DNA of 64,000 bases from Bacillota bacterium (GCA_023623175.1 JAMNXU010000039.1:124001-188000); one strand, 5' to 3'. Shown: positions 43,528-52,398, counted from the stretch's first letter. A program made the numbers and translations. The notes: generated by a model from the letters alone, not told the origin.

Positions 43528-45162
43528 ATGCCTATCACTGAATTTTTGTCTCGCAACGCCGAGCTTTACGGCGATGAAAACTGTCTTACTGAAATCAATT
43601 TTGACGTCAGCGAGAGACAGAATGTCCCATGGAAACAGTATGAACTTATTGAAAGCAATCCGACCGGCAAATACCGGAAGGAGATGACGTGGCGCGCTTT
43701 CGAGGAAAAGGCGAACCGGTTTGCCAACCTGTTGATCAAAAGAGGTATAAAAAAGGGAGACAAGGTAGCAATTCTTTTGATGAACTGCCTGGAATGGCTA
43801 CCCATTTATTTCGGCGTATTGAAATCCGGCGCCATTGCTGTGCCGCTGAACTTCCGTTATACGGCGGAAGAAATCAGGTACTGCCTGGATCTTGCCGATT
43901 GCGTTGCCCTGATTTTCGGCCCGGAATTCATCAGCCGCATGGAGTGCATACTTGATCGCATACCAAAGGTAAGGTTGATTTTATCCACCGGTGAAAACCG
44001 CCCGGGTTTTGCGGAGAGCTATGAAGACCTTACGGCCGAATGCAGCACGGAAGCTCCGGATGTTAAAATTTGTGATGATGATGACGCAGCCATTTATTAT
44101 TCATCGGGCACAACGGGTTTCCCCAAAGCGATTTTACATACCCACGGAAATCTCGTTGCGGCCTGCATTACTGAACAGAAGCACCATGGACAAACGCGCG
44201 ACGACAATTTCCTTTGCATCCCGCCGCTGTACCATACCGGTGCGAAAATGCACTGGTTCGGCAGCCTGATTTCAGGAAGCAAAGCTGTCCTGCTGCGCGG
44301 AATAAAACCCGAATGGATTTTGAGGACTATTTCCGAAGAAAAAATAACAATAGTGTGGCTGCTGGTTCCCTGGGCCCAGGACATTCTCGACGCCCTGGAC
44401 AGGGGAGATGTAAGGCTTGAGGATTATGATCTGTCGCGGTGGAGACTGATGCATATCGGCGCGCAGCCTGTTCCGCCGAGCCTGATACGCCGCTGGAAGC
44501 AGTATTTCCCGCACCATGAATATGACACCAACTACGGCCTCAGCGAATCGACAGGTCCGGGATGCGTCCACCTTGGAATAGAAAACATTCACAAGGTAGG
44601 AGCCATTGGTTTGCCGGGCTACAACTGGCAGGCCGAGATTGTTGATTCCGGGGGCAGGCCCGTCAGGCAGGGCGAGGTCGGGGAGCTGATTGTAAAAGGT
44701 CCGGGCATAATGAAATGCTACTACAAGGATCCCGAAGCGACAGCGGCCGTCCTGAAGGACGGATGGCTGTATACCGGCGACATGGCGCGCAGGGACGAAG
44801 ACGGGTTCATTTACCTCGTGGACAGGAAGAAAGACGTGATCATCAGCGGCGGAGAAAACATTTATCCGGTCCAGATAGAAGATTTCCTGCGCGAACACGA
44901 AGCAATCAAGGATGTAGCGGTAATAGGGCTCCCCGACGAGCGGCTTGGCGAGATCGCGGCGTCCGTTATCGAGCTGAAACCCGGATATCAGTGCACGTGC
45001 GAGGAAATTGAAGAGTTCTGCAGGCAGTTGCCCCGTTACAAGCGTCCAAGGAAAATCATATTCGACACTGTTCCGCGCAACCCAACCGGTAAAATCGAGA
45101 AACCCCGTCTGAGGGAAAAATACGGCGCGGTGCAACTGGTGGCAATGCAGATGCAAAGGTAA
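43528..45162 (+). CDS. Acyl-CoA synthetase, class I adenylate-forming
   Basis: A 544-residue ANL-superfamily enzyme that activates a carboxylate with ATP and, very likely, loads it on CoA. Core motifs are YYSSGTTGFPKAILHTH (P-loop), NYGLSESTG, YTGDMARRDEDGF, DRKKDVIISGGENIYP (hinge) and the A10 Lys in RNPTGKIEK. The substrate acid cannot be read from the sequence. The first 45 residues (FDVSERQNVPWKQYELIESNP) are longer than in most acyl-CoA ligases. The ribosome binding site is GGGAGGACGG. It is the last gene of the accessory region. Confidence 0.9.
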   Translation: MPITEFLSRNAELYGDENCLTEINFDVSERQNVPWKQYELIESNPTGKYRKEMTWRAFEEKANRFANLLIKRGIKKGDKVAILLMNCLEWLPIYFGVLKSGAIAVPLNFRYTAEEIRYCLDLADCVALIFGPEFISRMECILDRIPKVRLILSTGENRPGFAESYEDLTAECSTEAPDVKICDDDDAAIYYSSGTTGFPKAILHTHGNLVAACITEQKHHGQTRDDNFLCIPPLYHTGAKMHWFGSLISGSKAVLLRGIKPEWILRTISEEKITIVWLLVPWAQDILDALDRGDVRLEDYDLSRWRLMHIGAQPVPPSLIRRWKQYFPHHEYDTNYGLSESTGPGCVHLGIENIHKVGAIGLPGYNWQAEIVDSGGRPVRQGEVGELIVKGPGIMKCYYKDPEATAAVLKDGWLYTGDMARRDEDGFIYLVDRKKDVIISGGENIYPVQIEDFLREHEAIKDVAVIGLPDERLGEIAASVIELKPGYQCTCEEIEEFCRQLPRYKRPRKIIFDTVPRNPTGKIEKPRLREKYGAVQLVAMQMQR

Positions 45163-45218
45163 GGGATATAGGGGGAGTAATTATTTATCGAGGATACAGA
45201 TAAGAGGATAAAGATAAC

Positions 45219-45328
45219 AGGTAACATACAGGTAACATACAGGTAATAAAAACAAGAAAATCAAGTTAAGATATCTATAATTGCTGGCTATTGATGATTG
45301 CTGAAATATAGATGATTGCTGAAATATA
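45219..45328 (+). repeat. Two short tandem duplications
   Basis: AGGTAACATAC occurs twice plus a partial third copy (45219-45247), and GATGATTGCTGAAATATA is perfectly duplicated in tandem (45293-45310, 45311-45328). Both lie in the 386-base spacer before znuA. Confidence 0.9.
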
Positions 45329-45356
45329 ATATTGTTGTCATAAAACCTGAAACAAT

Positions 45357-45414
45357 GCTTCCTGAAAGACAAACCAATGGCGTTGGCAGGATTGTCTTTC
45401 GGGAAGCTTTTTTG
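45357..45414 (+). terminator. Strong terminator before znuA
   Basis: GCTTCCTGAAAGACAA pairs with TTGTCTTTCGGGAAGC around an internal CCAATGGCGTTGG hairpin and is followed by six T. It lies about 190 bases after the acyl-CoA synthetase gene and probably ends that transcript. Confidence 0.9.
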
Positions 45415-45548
45415 TTTATGGGGCCGTGTTTTTGCGGCGGTTGTAAAGGGTATAATACTGACGGTAGTTCCAAATTTGAGAAATAAGTGTATAATAGAAA
45501 TGCTTACAGCAAACTTATAGCAAACTCCCTTGCTTTTCGGAGGTACAA

Positions 45549-46490
45549 ATGAGGATCATCAGGCTGTTGGCGGCGGTTCTTGCCGTCGCATTAATATTTG
45601 GAGCATGCAGTCTGAAAAAGGACAGCAACCCGGATGGGGGCGCGGATAATAAAGATCCGAGGATCATTGTCACGTCTTTTTATCCGATGTATGTTTTTAC
45701 GCTGAATATTACGCAGGGTGTCGAAAATGTAAAGGTTGTTAACATGACCCAGCCGTCGACTGGCTGCCTGCATGATTATCAGCTTACTCCGGGCGATATG
45801 AAATTGCTGGAAAAAGCTGACGTACTTGTTATAAACGGGGCAGGGCTTGAGAACTTCATAGAGGATGTGCGGCCGCGCCTGGGGGATACAAAGATAATAG
45901 ACGCAAGCGAAGGATTGGAGCTCCTGGAAAACGGCGAAGAACTTGAACCCGGGGAAAGGGAGGACCATGGGCATTCCGTCAATCCCCATATCTGGGTCAG
46001 CGTTTCCGGCGCGATCGGCCAGGTGACGAACATAGGCAATGAACTGGCGGAAATTGACCCGGCCAATGCTGAAAAATACCTGTCCAATGCACGGGCGTTT
46101 GTCAATAAACTGGAACAGCTCAGGGACAAAATGCACAGGGAGCTGGAAGACCTGCGAAGCAGGGATATTGTAACCTTTCATGAAGCTTTTGAATATTTTG
46201 CCGAAGAGTTCGACCTGAACGTGGTTGCAGCAGTAAGGCAGGAACCTGATAATGAACCCGGTCCTCAGCAGTTGGCAAGAATAATTGAAATTATACGGGA
46301 CAAAGGGGTTAAGGCCGTTTTCACGGAACCCCAGTATCCGTCGAAAATTGCGGAAACAATCGCGAGGGAAACGGGTGTTGAAATTTACGAACTCGACCCT
46401 GTCGCAACCGGTCCCGAAAAACCGGGTCCCGACTATTATGTCCGAGTAATGGAATCAAATATTGAAGTGTTGAAGAAGGCGTTGGAGTAA
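45549..46490 (+). CDS. znuA: Zinc ABC transporter substrate-binding lipoprotein
   Basis: A 313-residue cluster A-I metal receptor anchored by a lipoprotein signal ending in FGAC. Metal-binding His are expected in CLHDYQLTPGDM, the short loop EDHGHSVNPHIWVS, TFHEAFEYFAEEF, and an acidic residue near FTEPQYPS. The His-rich loop is very short compared with gamma-proteobacterial ZnuA. znuC and znuB follow in one operon. Zinc is most likely; manganese is the alternative for this family. A TATAAT (45490-45495) lies before it with a weak -35 region. No Zur box was recognised. Confidence 0.9.
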   Translation: MRIIRLLAAVLAVALIFGACSLKKDSNPDGGADNKDPRIIVTSFYPMYVFTLNITQGVENVKVVNMTQPSTGCLHDYQLTPGDMKLLEKADVLVINGAGLENFIEDVRPRLGDTKIIDASEGLELLENGEELEPGEREDHGHSVNPHIWVSVSGAIGQVTNIGNELAEIDPANAEKYLSNARAFVNKLEQLRDKMHRELEDLRSRDIVTFHEAFEYFAEEFDLNVVAAVRQEPDNEPGPQQLARIIEIIRDKGVKAVFTEPQYPSKIAETIARETGVEIYELDPVATGPEKPGPDYYVRVMESNIEVLKKALE

Positions 46491-46491
46491 T

Positions 46492-47265
46492 ATGGAATTA
46501 ACCGGTGGAAAGCACATACGCGGAACATGCAGCGGGATGTGTTGCCTGAAAATTGAAAACTTAGGCGTTAAATTCGGCAAAAAGGTCATCCTGAGCGATG
46601 TCAACCTCCATGTTCACTGCGGCGAACTGACAGCAGTGATAGGACCGAACGGTGCAGGAAAAAGCACTCTGCTCAAGGCTATTTTGGGGGAGGTAAAGCA
46701 TACTGGGAGCCTCCAGTTTGTCAACGCTTTCTCGGAAATGGCGCAGCGCCCGCTGATAGGCTATGTGCCTCAGCACCTGGAATTTGACGCCGGCGCTCCT
46801 GCAAGCGTTTTTGATTTGTTCATGTCCTGCACGAGCAGATTGCCCGTGTGGCTTATGAAACCTTCGGGAATAAGGAAAAACGTGTTGAATGCGCTGGAAA
46901 GGGTGGAGGCTGCCCATTTGATAGACCGCTCGCTGGGTTCGCTTTCCGGCGGGGAGCTTCAGAGGGTGTTGCTGGCGCTTGCCCTTGAACCTTTGCCCAA
47001 CCTGCTGCTGCTCGATGAACCGGTATCGGGCGTAGACCGTAAAGGGCTCGAGCTTTTCTATGATTTGGTTTCTGAAATGAGAAAAAGGCACGACCTTTCC
47101 ATAATACTGGTATCCCACGATCTTGAGCTTATTGCGCAGCATGCCGACAGGGTCCTGCTGCTGAACGGCACCGTTCTGTCTTCCGGAACTCCCGGTGAAG
47201 TATATGCAAGCAGCGCATTTTTCGAAATTTTTGGCGACAATGGCTTCAGAGGAGGAAGTAAGTAG
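46492..47265 (+). CDS. znuC: Zinc ABC transporter ATPase
   Basis: A 257-residue ATPase with Walker A IGPNGAGKSTLL, Q-loop GYVPQHLEFD, signature SLSGGELQRV, Walker B LLLLDEPVSGVD and H-loop LVSHDLEL, all consensus. An internal Met at residue 16 (MCCLKIENLG) could be the true start by family alignment; ATG 46492 has GGAG five bases upstream and lies one base after the znuA stop. It energises the ZnuB channel. Confidence 0.93.
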   Translation: MELTGGKHIRGTCSGMCCLKIENLGVKFGKKVILSDVNLHVHCGELTAVIGPNGAGKSTLLKAILGEVKHTGSLQFVNAFSEMAQRPLIGYVPQHLEFDAGAPASVFDLFMSCTSRLPVWLMKPSGIRKNVLNALERVEAAHLIDRSLGSLSGGELQRVLLALALEPLPNLLLLDEPVSGVDRKGLELFYDLVSEMRKRHDLSIILVSHDLELIAQHADRVLLLNGTVLSSGTPGEVYASSAFFEIFGDNGFRGGSK

Positions 47266-47266
47266 C

Positions 47267-48106
47267 ATGATGGACGCATGGTACAGGCTTGTGGATCTTG
47301 TTCTGCCCTTTGAATGGACGAGCCATATTTTCATGAAAAACGCACTGCTTGCGGTTTTGCTTTTTTCTCCCCTGTTCGGCCTTTTGGGTACTATGATTGT
47401 TAGCAACAGGATGGCCTTTTTCTCTGACGCGCTGGGCCATGGAGCTTTTACCGGCATTGCAATCGGCGGTCTGATGGGACTAATGGATCCGGTTTGGACC
47501 GCAGCGCTTTTCTCCATCGCTTTTTCCGTAGTTATAACGCTGATAAAGCATTACAGCAAGGCCTCGACGGATACCGTCATAGGCGTGTTTTCATCAACCA
47601 CCATTGCCACGGGACTGGTTATCATGTCGCGCGGCAAGGGGATTCCCAATTCCCTGCTGGTTGGCGACATATTGAGCATCACTCCGGGTGAAATTGCGTT
47701 TTTTTTAGGCATTTTCGCAGTTGTCATCGTTTTGTGGATCCTGATTCTCAACAGGGTGTTTCTCATCAGCATAAACCGTTCATTGGCGCTGAGCCGGGGA
47801 ATAAACCCGCTCTGGACCGAAATGCTTTTTACCGCGATAATAGCGGTAGTCGTTACCGTTTCACTTCAGTGGGTGGGAATCCTGATTATCAACTCAATGC
47901 TGGTACTCCCGGCTGCGGCCGCCAGGAATATTGCCGGCAGCGTGCGCAGTTACCATGCGTTTTCCGTGGCATCGGCGCTTGTTTCTGGAACGGGCGGCCT
48001 TGTGCTTTCGTACTTCTGGAACACCGCCACGGGAGCGACGATGGTCCTGTTGGCGGCACTGATCTATTTTGCCACGCTGGCGGTAAAAATCCGTTTCAGG
48101 AAGTGA
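47267..48106 (+). CDS. znuB: Zinc ABC transporter permease
   Basis: A 279-residue ABC-3 family permease with about eight helices: FMKNALLAVLLFSPLFGLLGTMIVSNRMAFFSDALGHGAF is the family N-terminal pattern (quoted in parts), and LQWVGILIINSMLVLPAAAARN lies near the C-terminus. ATG 47267 after AGAGGAGGAAG is preferred; the track start lies 24 codons inside znuC. A short terminator follows. Confidence 0.92.
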   Translation: MMDAWYRLVDLVLPFEWTSHIFMKNALLAVLLFSPLFGLLGTMIVSNRMAFFSDALGHGAFTGIAIGGLMGLMDPVWTAALFSIAFSVVITLIKHYSKASTDTVIGVFSSTTIATGLVIMSRGKGIPNSLLVGDILSITPGEIAFFLGIFAVVIVLWILILNRVFLISINRSLALSRGINPLWTEMLFTAIIAVVVTVSLQWVGILIINSMLVLPAAAARNIAGSVRSYHAFSVASALVSGTGGLVLSYFWNTATGATMVLLAALIYFATLAVKIRFRK

Positions 48107-48112
48107 AAAAAG

Positions 48113-48140
48113 AAAGAGGCCGGTTGAGCCTCTTGATTTA
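48113..48140 (+). terminator. Short terminator after znuB
   Basis: AGAGGC-cggttga-GCCTCT is followed by TGATTT. It also lies just past the end of the minus-strand small ORF and may serve both strands. Confidence 0.6.
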
Positions 48141-48143
48141 AGT

Positions 48144-48236
48144 TTAATCCCAGTCAATAAGCAGTAATATGATTATGATGATTATAATTATCCAAATCCA
48201 CTGACCGCAAAAGCCAAAACCTCTGTTTTCCTCCAC
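48144..48236 (-). CDS. 30-residue acidic-hydrophobic small membrane protein
   Basis: This ORF is too short for the track. GTG at 48236 follows AAGGGAG by 10 bases. The 30-residue product starts EENRGFGFCGQ and continues as a single helix WIWIIIIIIIILLLIDWD. Its shape resembles the tiny YjcZ-type or other small sporulation membrane proteins of spore formers. A second ORF of the same design lies upstream on the same strand. Function unknown. Confidence 0.6.
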   Translation of the reverse strand: MEENRGFGFCGQWIWIIIIIIIILLLIDWD

Positions 48237-48314
48237 CGATAGATCACTCCCTTCCCCTGCCGGTTGAGACTGCTTGATTGTGCTGATTAAGCCTGAAGCC
48301 GCCGGATTAGTCAA

Positions 48315-48425
48315 TTAGTCACGGAATTTTCTGCTATTCCAGAAAAGCAGCAGGAAAAGGATTATGAACCATAAAATTTCGTCATCGTTGAAGAATTTGC
48401 CGAGAAAGCCTCTGTCTTCACTCAT
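48315..48425 (-). CDS. 36-residue small membrane protein
   Basis: This ORF is not in the track. ATG at 48425 lies 8 bases after a perfect AGGAGGT. The product begins MSEDRGFLGKFFNDDEI, followed by the helix LWFIILFLLLFW and a basic tail NSRKFRD. Like its neighbour it joins an acidic aromatic head (EDRGF against EENRGF) to one hydrophobic helix, which suggests duplication and a shared role, possibly in sporulation. Function unknown. Confidence 0.75.
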   Translation of the reverse strand: MSEDRGFLGKFFNDDEILWFIILFLLLFWNSRKFRD

Positions 48426-48641
48426 TTTGTATACCTCCTGATTATTATGTTGGTTGAATTTTCTGTTACATACTATTCCGCTCTGGGTAAATTTGTTACA
48501 AGGAATAACATAAAACCTTTAAATAAAGTCTAATGAAATATCGAACTGGTCGAGCAATTATCCCGGGTATAAAAATGTGAAAACTGAAATAGCCTAGATT
48601 TGTTACGATGCAGTTTGTGCATAAGAAAGGTATGGTGCCTG

Positions 48642-48797
48642 ATGTGCATGGAGGGCATTAATGTATTAAGAGAAAGGCTTGATAAGTTGCTTGCCGACAA
48701 AAACGCGACAAGCGAGGAAATACTTGAGTTAAGCAGGGAACTGGACAAGCTGATTGTTGAATTTATCCGACGCAATGAGGGAGAAAATCACAAATAA
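48642..48797 (+). CDS. Spo0E-like aspartyl phosphatase
   Basis: A small protein (about 51 residues) with the Spo0E signature: a first helix INVLRERLDKLLAD, a short loop, and ILELSRELDKLIVEF with the SxELDxLI motif that removes phosphate from Spo0A~P and so delays sporulation. ATG 48642 or 48648 is possible; AAGAAAGG lies 11 bases before the first. The longer track ORF adds Cys-rich residues that do not fit the family. Confidence 0.82.
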   Translation: MCMEGINVLRERLDKLLADKNATSEEILELSRELDKLIVEFIRRNEGENHK

Positions 48798-48924
48798 TAT
48801 TGTTAAAAATGCACTAAAGACCATGGAATATTTTATAAAACTATTTAATTACAGTCGGCGAATTGTATGGTAATATAGAGTTGAGGCTATTTATGCCAAT
48901 ACACTCTAAAAGGAGCAATAAACC

Positions 48925-50886
48925 ATGGTAAATGCCAGAGTGAAAAGGATTATCACTTGTATAGTATTGCTTTTTATTGCTTTCACGTTACCAACTGCAT
49001 CCTTTGCTTCAGACAATGTTGAAGCGGCCGGAACAGGGATTGCTCTCGATACATTCTACAGTATTTTTGCCGGAAGAACACAGGAAGCCAACTGTTTTAC
49101 AGTTGGGGACAGCACGGAGCGCGTAGTTCAGCTCATGGGCGAGCCGGATGCGGTCTTGAATATTCCCGGCCAGAAACACTGGAGATACAGAAATTCCTAT
49201 GTATATTTCAATGATTCCGACAAGGTCATAACGTGGACAAATACCGGCAATCTGCTCGTCAGTATCGGAAGAATCGATTATTCATACAAAGGTTTTACAT
49301 ATAAATCGGGTTATCTTGATGTTGTAAGGGCAATGGGAACTCCCGACACGGTTAAATATGATCCCAATTTGAACCAGGTTATTTTCGGCTACGGTAAAAA
49401 CACCGTTATATTCAATGCCGAAGGCCTGGTTATAGGATGGCTCGGCGATGGAAAGCTCAGGGTCTATATGGGCGAAAGGGAACCGGACGCTCCGCCCGTT
49501 ACAGTCGGTTCCACAAAGGAAGATGTCTTAAGAGCCATGGGAACGCCGACCTCTCTTTATGAAACCGATTCTGTATTATTCTGGGGCTATGGCATTTCCA
49601 ACATTTATTTCGATGAAGAGGGCAGGGTCGAAAATTGGTCCAACCTCGGAAGAAACCTCAAAGTAACCTTTGGCGACGATACAACCGTTGAAGGCATTTT
49701 CGGAATAGGTTCGACCAAGGACGAGGTGCTAAAGATAATGGGAACGCCGGATTACATGTTCGAATCCCTCAGCACATCCTACTGGCGCTATGGCAACTCA
49801 CGCGTGGAATTTGACAGGAACGGGAAGGTAAGAGCGTGGCACAATATTGATTTTAACCTTAAGGTGGATTTCAGCGTAAGAACGTTTGAAAACAAATACA
49901 TAACCTTTGATTCTACGAAAAATGACGTGGCAAGCATAATGGGCACACCGTGGTCCATCGTGCGCAGCGGCGAATCGGAAGTCTGGGGGTATGACCTGTC
50001 AACGATCCGGTTCGTGGGTGAAAGCATAGAATCAATTTACAACGTAAACAACAGGCTCAAGGTGGGACTGCCTTCTGAGGCCGATCCCTTCGCAGATCCG
50101 TTTACTCTGGGCTCAACCAAGCTTGAAGTTGCAAAAGTCATGGGCCCGCCTGATGTAGCCAATGATACAAGGGAAGGCTCAACCTGGACTTATGGCCAGT
50201 CCACCGTATATTTTGACGCGAATCAAAAAGTAAGCGGATGGTCCAACAATGGCAACAACCTTAAATTAAAACTCGGTCCCGATAATCCGGACGGCTATTT
50301 CACCATTGGTTCCGACGCTTCGGCAGTTATAAACTGCATGGGTACTCCAACGGTCATATACACCGGAGGAAATGAAACTTATTGGAAATATGGTATTTCC
50401 ACGATATATTTTGACAAAAACGACAGGGTTGTTTCCTACGCAAACTGGGGAAACAATCTCAAGGTTAACCTTGGGTCGGCGGACGAAACAGCGCCTCCCT
50501 TCACGCTGGGTTCCGGCAGGGAGGAAGTACTTCGCGCCATGGGCACGCCCCAGGTTATCAGCGTGGCCGGAGACAAGCAAACCTGGTACTATGGCAATTC
50601 AACGGTTTATTTTGACAGCAGGGGGAAAGTTACTTCCTGGAACAATTACGGAAACCTTAAGGTCAGCATGGGAAAATGGAGTGAGCCTCCGTCAACGTTC
50701 ACCGTTGGCTCTTCAATGGAAGACGTGATAAAGGCGATGGGAACGCCCGACAGCATTTATACGAACAATTTCTCAGTATACGCCACATGCTGGCGCTACG
50801 GCTGGTCGACGGTCTATTTTGACAAGAACGGCAAGGTTCTTTACTGGGACAACATGGGAGGCAATCTCAGGGTTGTTGAACTGTAA
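48925..50886 (+). CDS. Secreted protein of nine tandem BamE/SmpA-like repeats
   Basis: The 653-residue protein has a Sec signal peptide (residues 1-29, ending PTASFA) and then nine copies of a 58-70 residue module, from about residue 57 to the end. Each module reads FTxGSTxxDVxxxMGTP, then about 12 variable residues, W(R/K)YGxSTVYFD, GKVxxWxNxGxNLKV. The first half matches the SmpA/OmlA/BamE pattern of a helix ending in GxP followed by a three-stranded sheet with W-Y-Y. No lipobox, sortase signal or S-layer module is seen. Copies 3 and 6-9 are most alike. It may bind the cell wall, spore coat or a surface ligand; no function can be assigned. Confidence 0.8.
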   Translation: MVNARVKRIITCIVLLFIAFTLPTASFASDNVEAAGTGIALDTFYSIFAGRTQEANCFTVGDSTERVVQLMGEPDAVLNIPGQKHWRYRNSYVYFNDSDKVITWTNTGNLLVSIGRIDYSYKGFTYKSGYLDVVRAMGTPDTVKYDPNLNQVIFGYGKNTVIFNAEGLVIGWLGDGKLRVYMGEREPDAPPVTVGSTKEDVLRAMGTPTSLYETDSVLFWGYGISNIYFDEEGRVENWSNLGRNLKVTFGDDTTVEGIFGIGSTKDEVLKIMGTPDYMFESLSTSYWRYGNSRVEFDRNGKVRAWHNIDFNLKVDFSVRTFENKYITFDSTKNDVASIMGTPWSIVRSGESEVWGYDLSTIRFVGESIESIYNVNNRLKVGLPSEADPFADPFTLGSTKLEVAKVMGPPDVANDTREGSTWTYGQSTVYFDANQKVSGWSNNGNNLKLKLGPDNPDGYFTIGSDASAVINCMGTPTVIYTGGNETYWKYGISTIYFDKNDRVVSYANWGNNLKVNLGSADETAPPFTLGSGREEVLRAMGTPQVISVAGDKQTWYYGNSTVYFDSRGKVTSWNNYGNLKVSMGKWSEPPSTFTVGSSMEDVIKAMGTPDSIYTNNFSVYATCWRYGWSTVYFDKNGKVLYWDNMGGNLRVVEL

Positions 50887-50916
50887 ACCCGATTTTCAAT
50901 GCCCCTTTATAATTAA

Positions 50917-50955
50917 AAGGACTTCCGCTGCGAGTTGCGGAAGTCCTTGGTTTTT
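50917..50955 (+). terminator. Terminator after the repeat protein
   Basis: AAGGACTTCCGC pairs with GCGGAAGTCCTT over an 8-base loop and GGTTTTT follows. Minus-strand prs ends 28 bases further on. Confidence 0.92.
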
Positions 50956-50982
50956 GCCCGGAAGTCCTGATTTTTGTTTTGA

Positions 50983-52191
50983 CTATTGGGATGCTTCCTG
51001 TTGGGATGTTTCCTTGGTCGAAGCTCTTCCCGCAAGCAAACGGTTGATTTTTTCCGTCGGGTTCAAAAGCGGGCTCAGGGATTCGTCATGATTCAGTGTG
51101 TCTATTATAAGCGTAATGAATTTCGACATGTCCACATCCCTGTACCACGGAGCGCTGAGCAGTTCGGGGCGCCTGTAGGTGAGATTGGTGCCGTAAATTC
51201 TTGTGATTATTCCTTCCTCGTAGCACTTGTTGAATTCTTCAAGCCCTTCCGTGAAAAGGGCAAAGGTCACGTTTATGAAAATACGGCGGGCTTTTCTGCG
51301 CTTGAGTTCCCTTGCGATATCGAGAATCGACTCTCCGGAAGACAGTATGTCATCGGCTATGATAATATCCTTGCCTTCGACCGATGATCCCAGGTATTCA
51401 TGGCTTATGATGGGATTTCTTCCTTTTACGATCCTCGAATAGTCCCTGCGCTTGTAAAACAATCCGAGGTCAAGGCCGAGCATGCTTGAATAATAGATAC
51501 ACCTTTCAATGGCGCCTTCATCGGGGCTTATGACCATTGTATGGTTCTTGTCGAAAATGAGGTCCTTCTCTGTGTTAATCAGCGCCTTGATAAACTGGTA
51601 GGTGGGGTGCAGGTTTTCAAAACCTTTCAGCGGAATTGCGTTTTGCACCCTTGGATCGTGGGCGTCGAAGGTGATAATATTGTCAACGCCGAGGTGCGCC
51701 AGTTCCTGCAGCGCGAGGGCGCAGTCCAGCGATTCGCGCGTTACTCTCTTGTGCTGCCTGCCCTGGTAAAGCAGGGGCATGATAACGTTTATGCGGCGCG
51801 CTTTACCGCCTATGGCCGCAATAATTCTCTTAAGGTCCTGGTAGTGGTCATCGGGACTCATCGGGCAATCCATCCCGAACATCTTGTACTTTATGCTGTA
51901 GTTTCCTATATCCGTTATTATGAAAATATCATGGCCGCGCACGGTTTCATTTATTACGGCCTTTCCTTCTCCCGATGCAAACCTGTAACATGTGCATGAA
52001 ATAAGATATGAATCTTTTAAGAATCCGGGGAAAGTAACATGTTTCGGGTGAGTCTTGGTAAACTCAAGGCGGTTTTCACGCATCTGGCGGTCTACAAGGT
52101 TGCCGAGCTCCCTGCTTCCTTCCATTGATATAATGCCCAAAGGGCCGACCGGTACTTTTTGAAGCACCCTGGCCGTTTCTTTATATGCCAT
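50983..52191 (-). CDS. prs: Ribose-phosphate pyrophosphokinase, long divergent form
   Basis: PRPP synthetase joins ribose 5-phosphate and ATP. This protein is 402 residues against about 315 for the usual enzyme. The catalytic region MPLLYQGRQHKRVTRESLDCAL corresponds to the usual PYARQDRK-type loop, ITFDAHDPRVQNAIPL is the ribose-phosphate/ATP His-Asp segment, VISPDEGAIERC matches VVSPDxGGV, and the PRPP motif is DIIIADDILSSGES. The N-terminus carries about 50 extra residues and the C-terminus ends in a Gln/Ser tail. Long versions of this kind occur in Clostridia. The start precedes a 200-base AT-rich leader. Confidence 0.85.
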   Translation of the reverse strand: MAYKETARVLQKVPVGPLGIISMEGSRELGNLVDRQMRENRLEFTKTHPKHVTFPGFLKDSYLISCTCYRFASGEGKAVINETVRGHDIFIITDIGNYSIKYKMFGMDCPMSPDDHYQDLKRIIAAIGGKARRINVIMPLLYQGRQHKRVTRESLDCALALQELAHLGVDNIITFDAHDPRVQNAIPLKGFENLHPTYQFIKALINTEKDLIFDKNHTMVISPDEGAIERCIYYSSMLGLDLGLFYKRRDYSRIVKGRNPIISHEYLGSSVEGKDIIIADDILSSGESILDIARELKRRKARRIFINVTFALFTEGLEEFNKCYEEGIITRIYGTNLTYRRPELLSAPWYRDVDMSKFITLIIDTLNHDESLSPLLNPTEKINRLLAGRASTKETSQQEASQ

Positions 52192-52338
52192 TTCAGTTCA
52201 CACTCCAAATTATTATCATCGGTTTTTGTTTAACCGGTTCAGTTTCCAACCGGTATACATTTAATGAAATAATTGGCTGACCTATAAATTATCTTCTGAT
52301 TATATAGTAACATTTATTCTAAATTTTACAAAGCCCGC

Positions 52339-52366
52339 AAAAAAGGTCGGCAACAAAACGCCGACC
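52339..52366 (-). terminator. Terminator after oadG
   Basis: On the minus strand GGTCGGC-gttttgtt-GCCGACC is followed by TTTTTTG. It separates oadG from prs. Confidence 0.88.
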
Positions 52367-52398
52367 GAATCCTTTGCAAAACTCACGGTCCACTGAAT

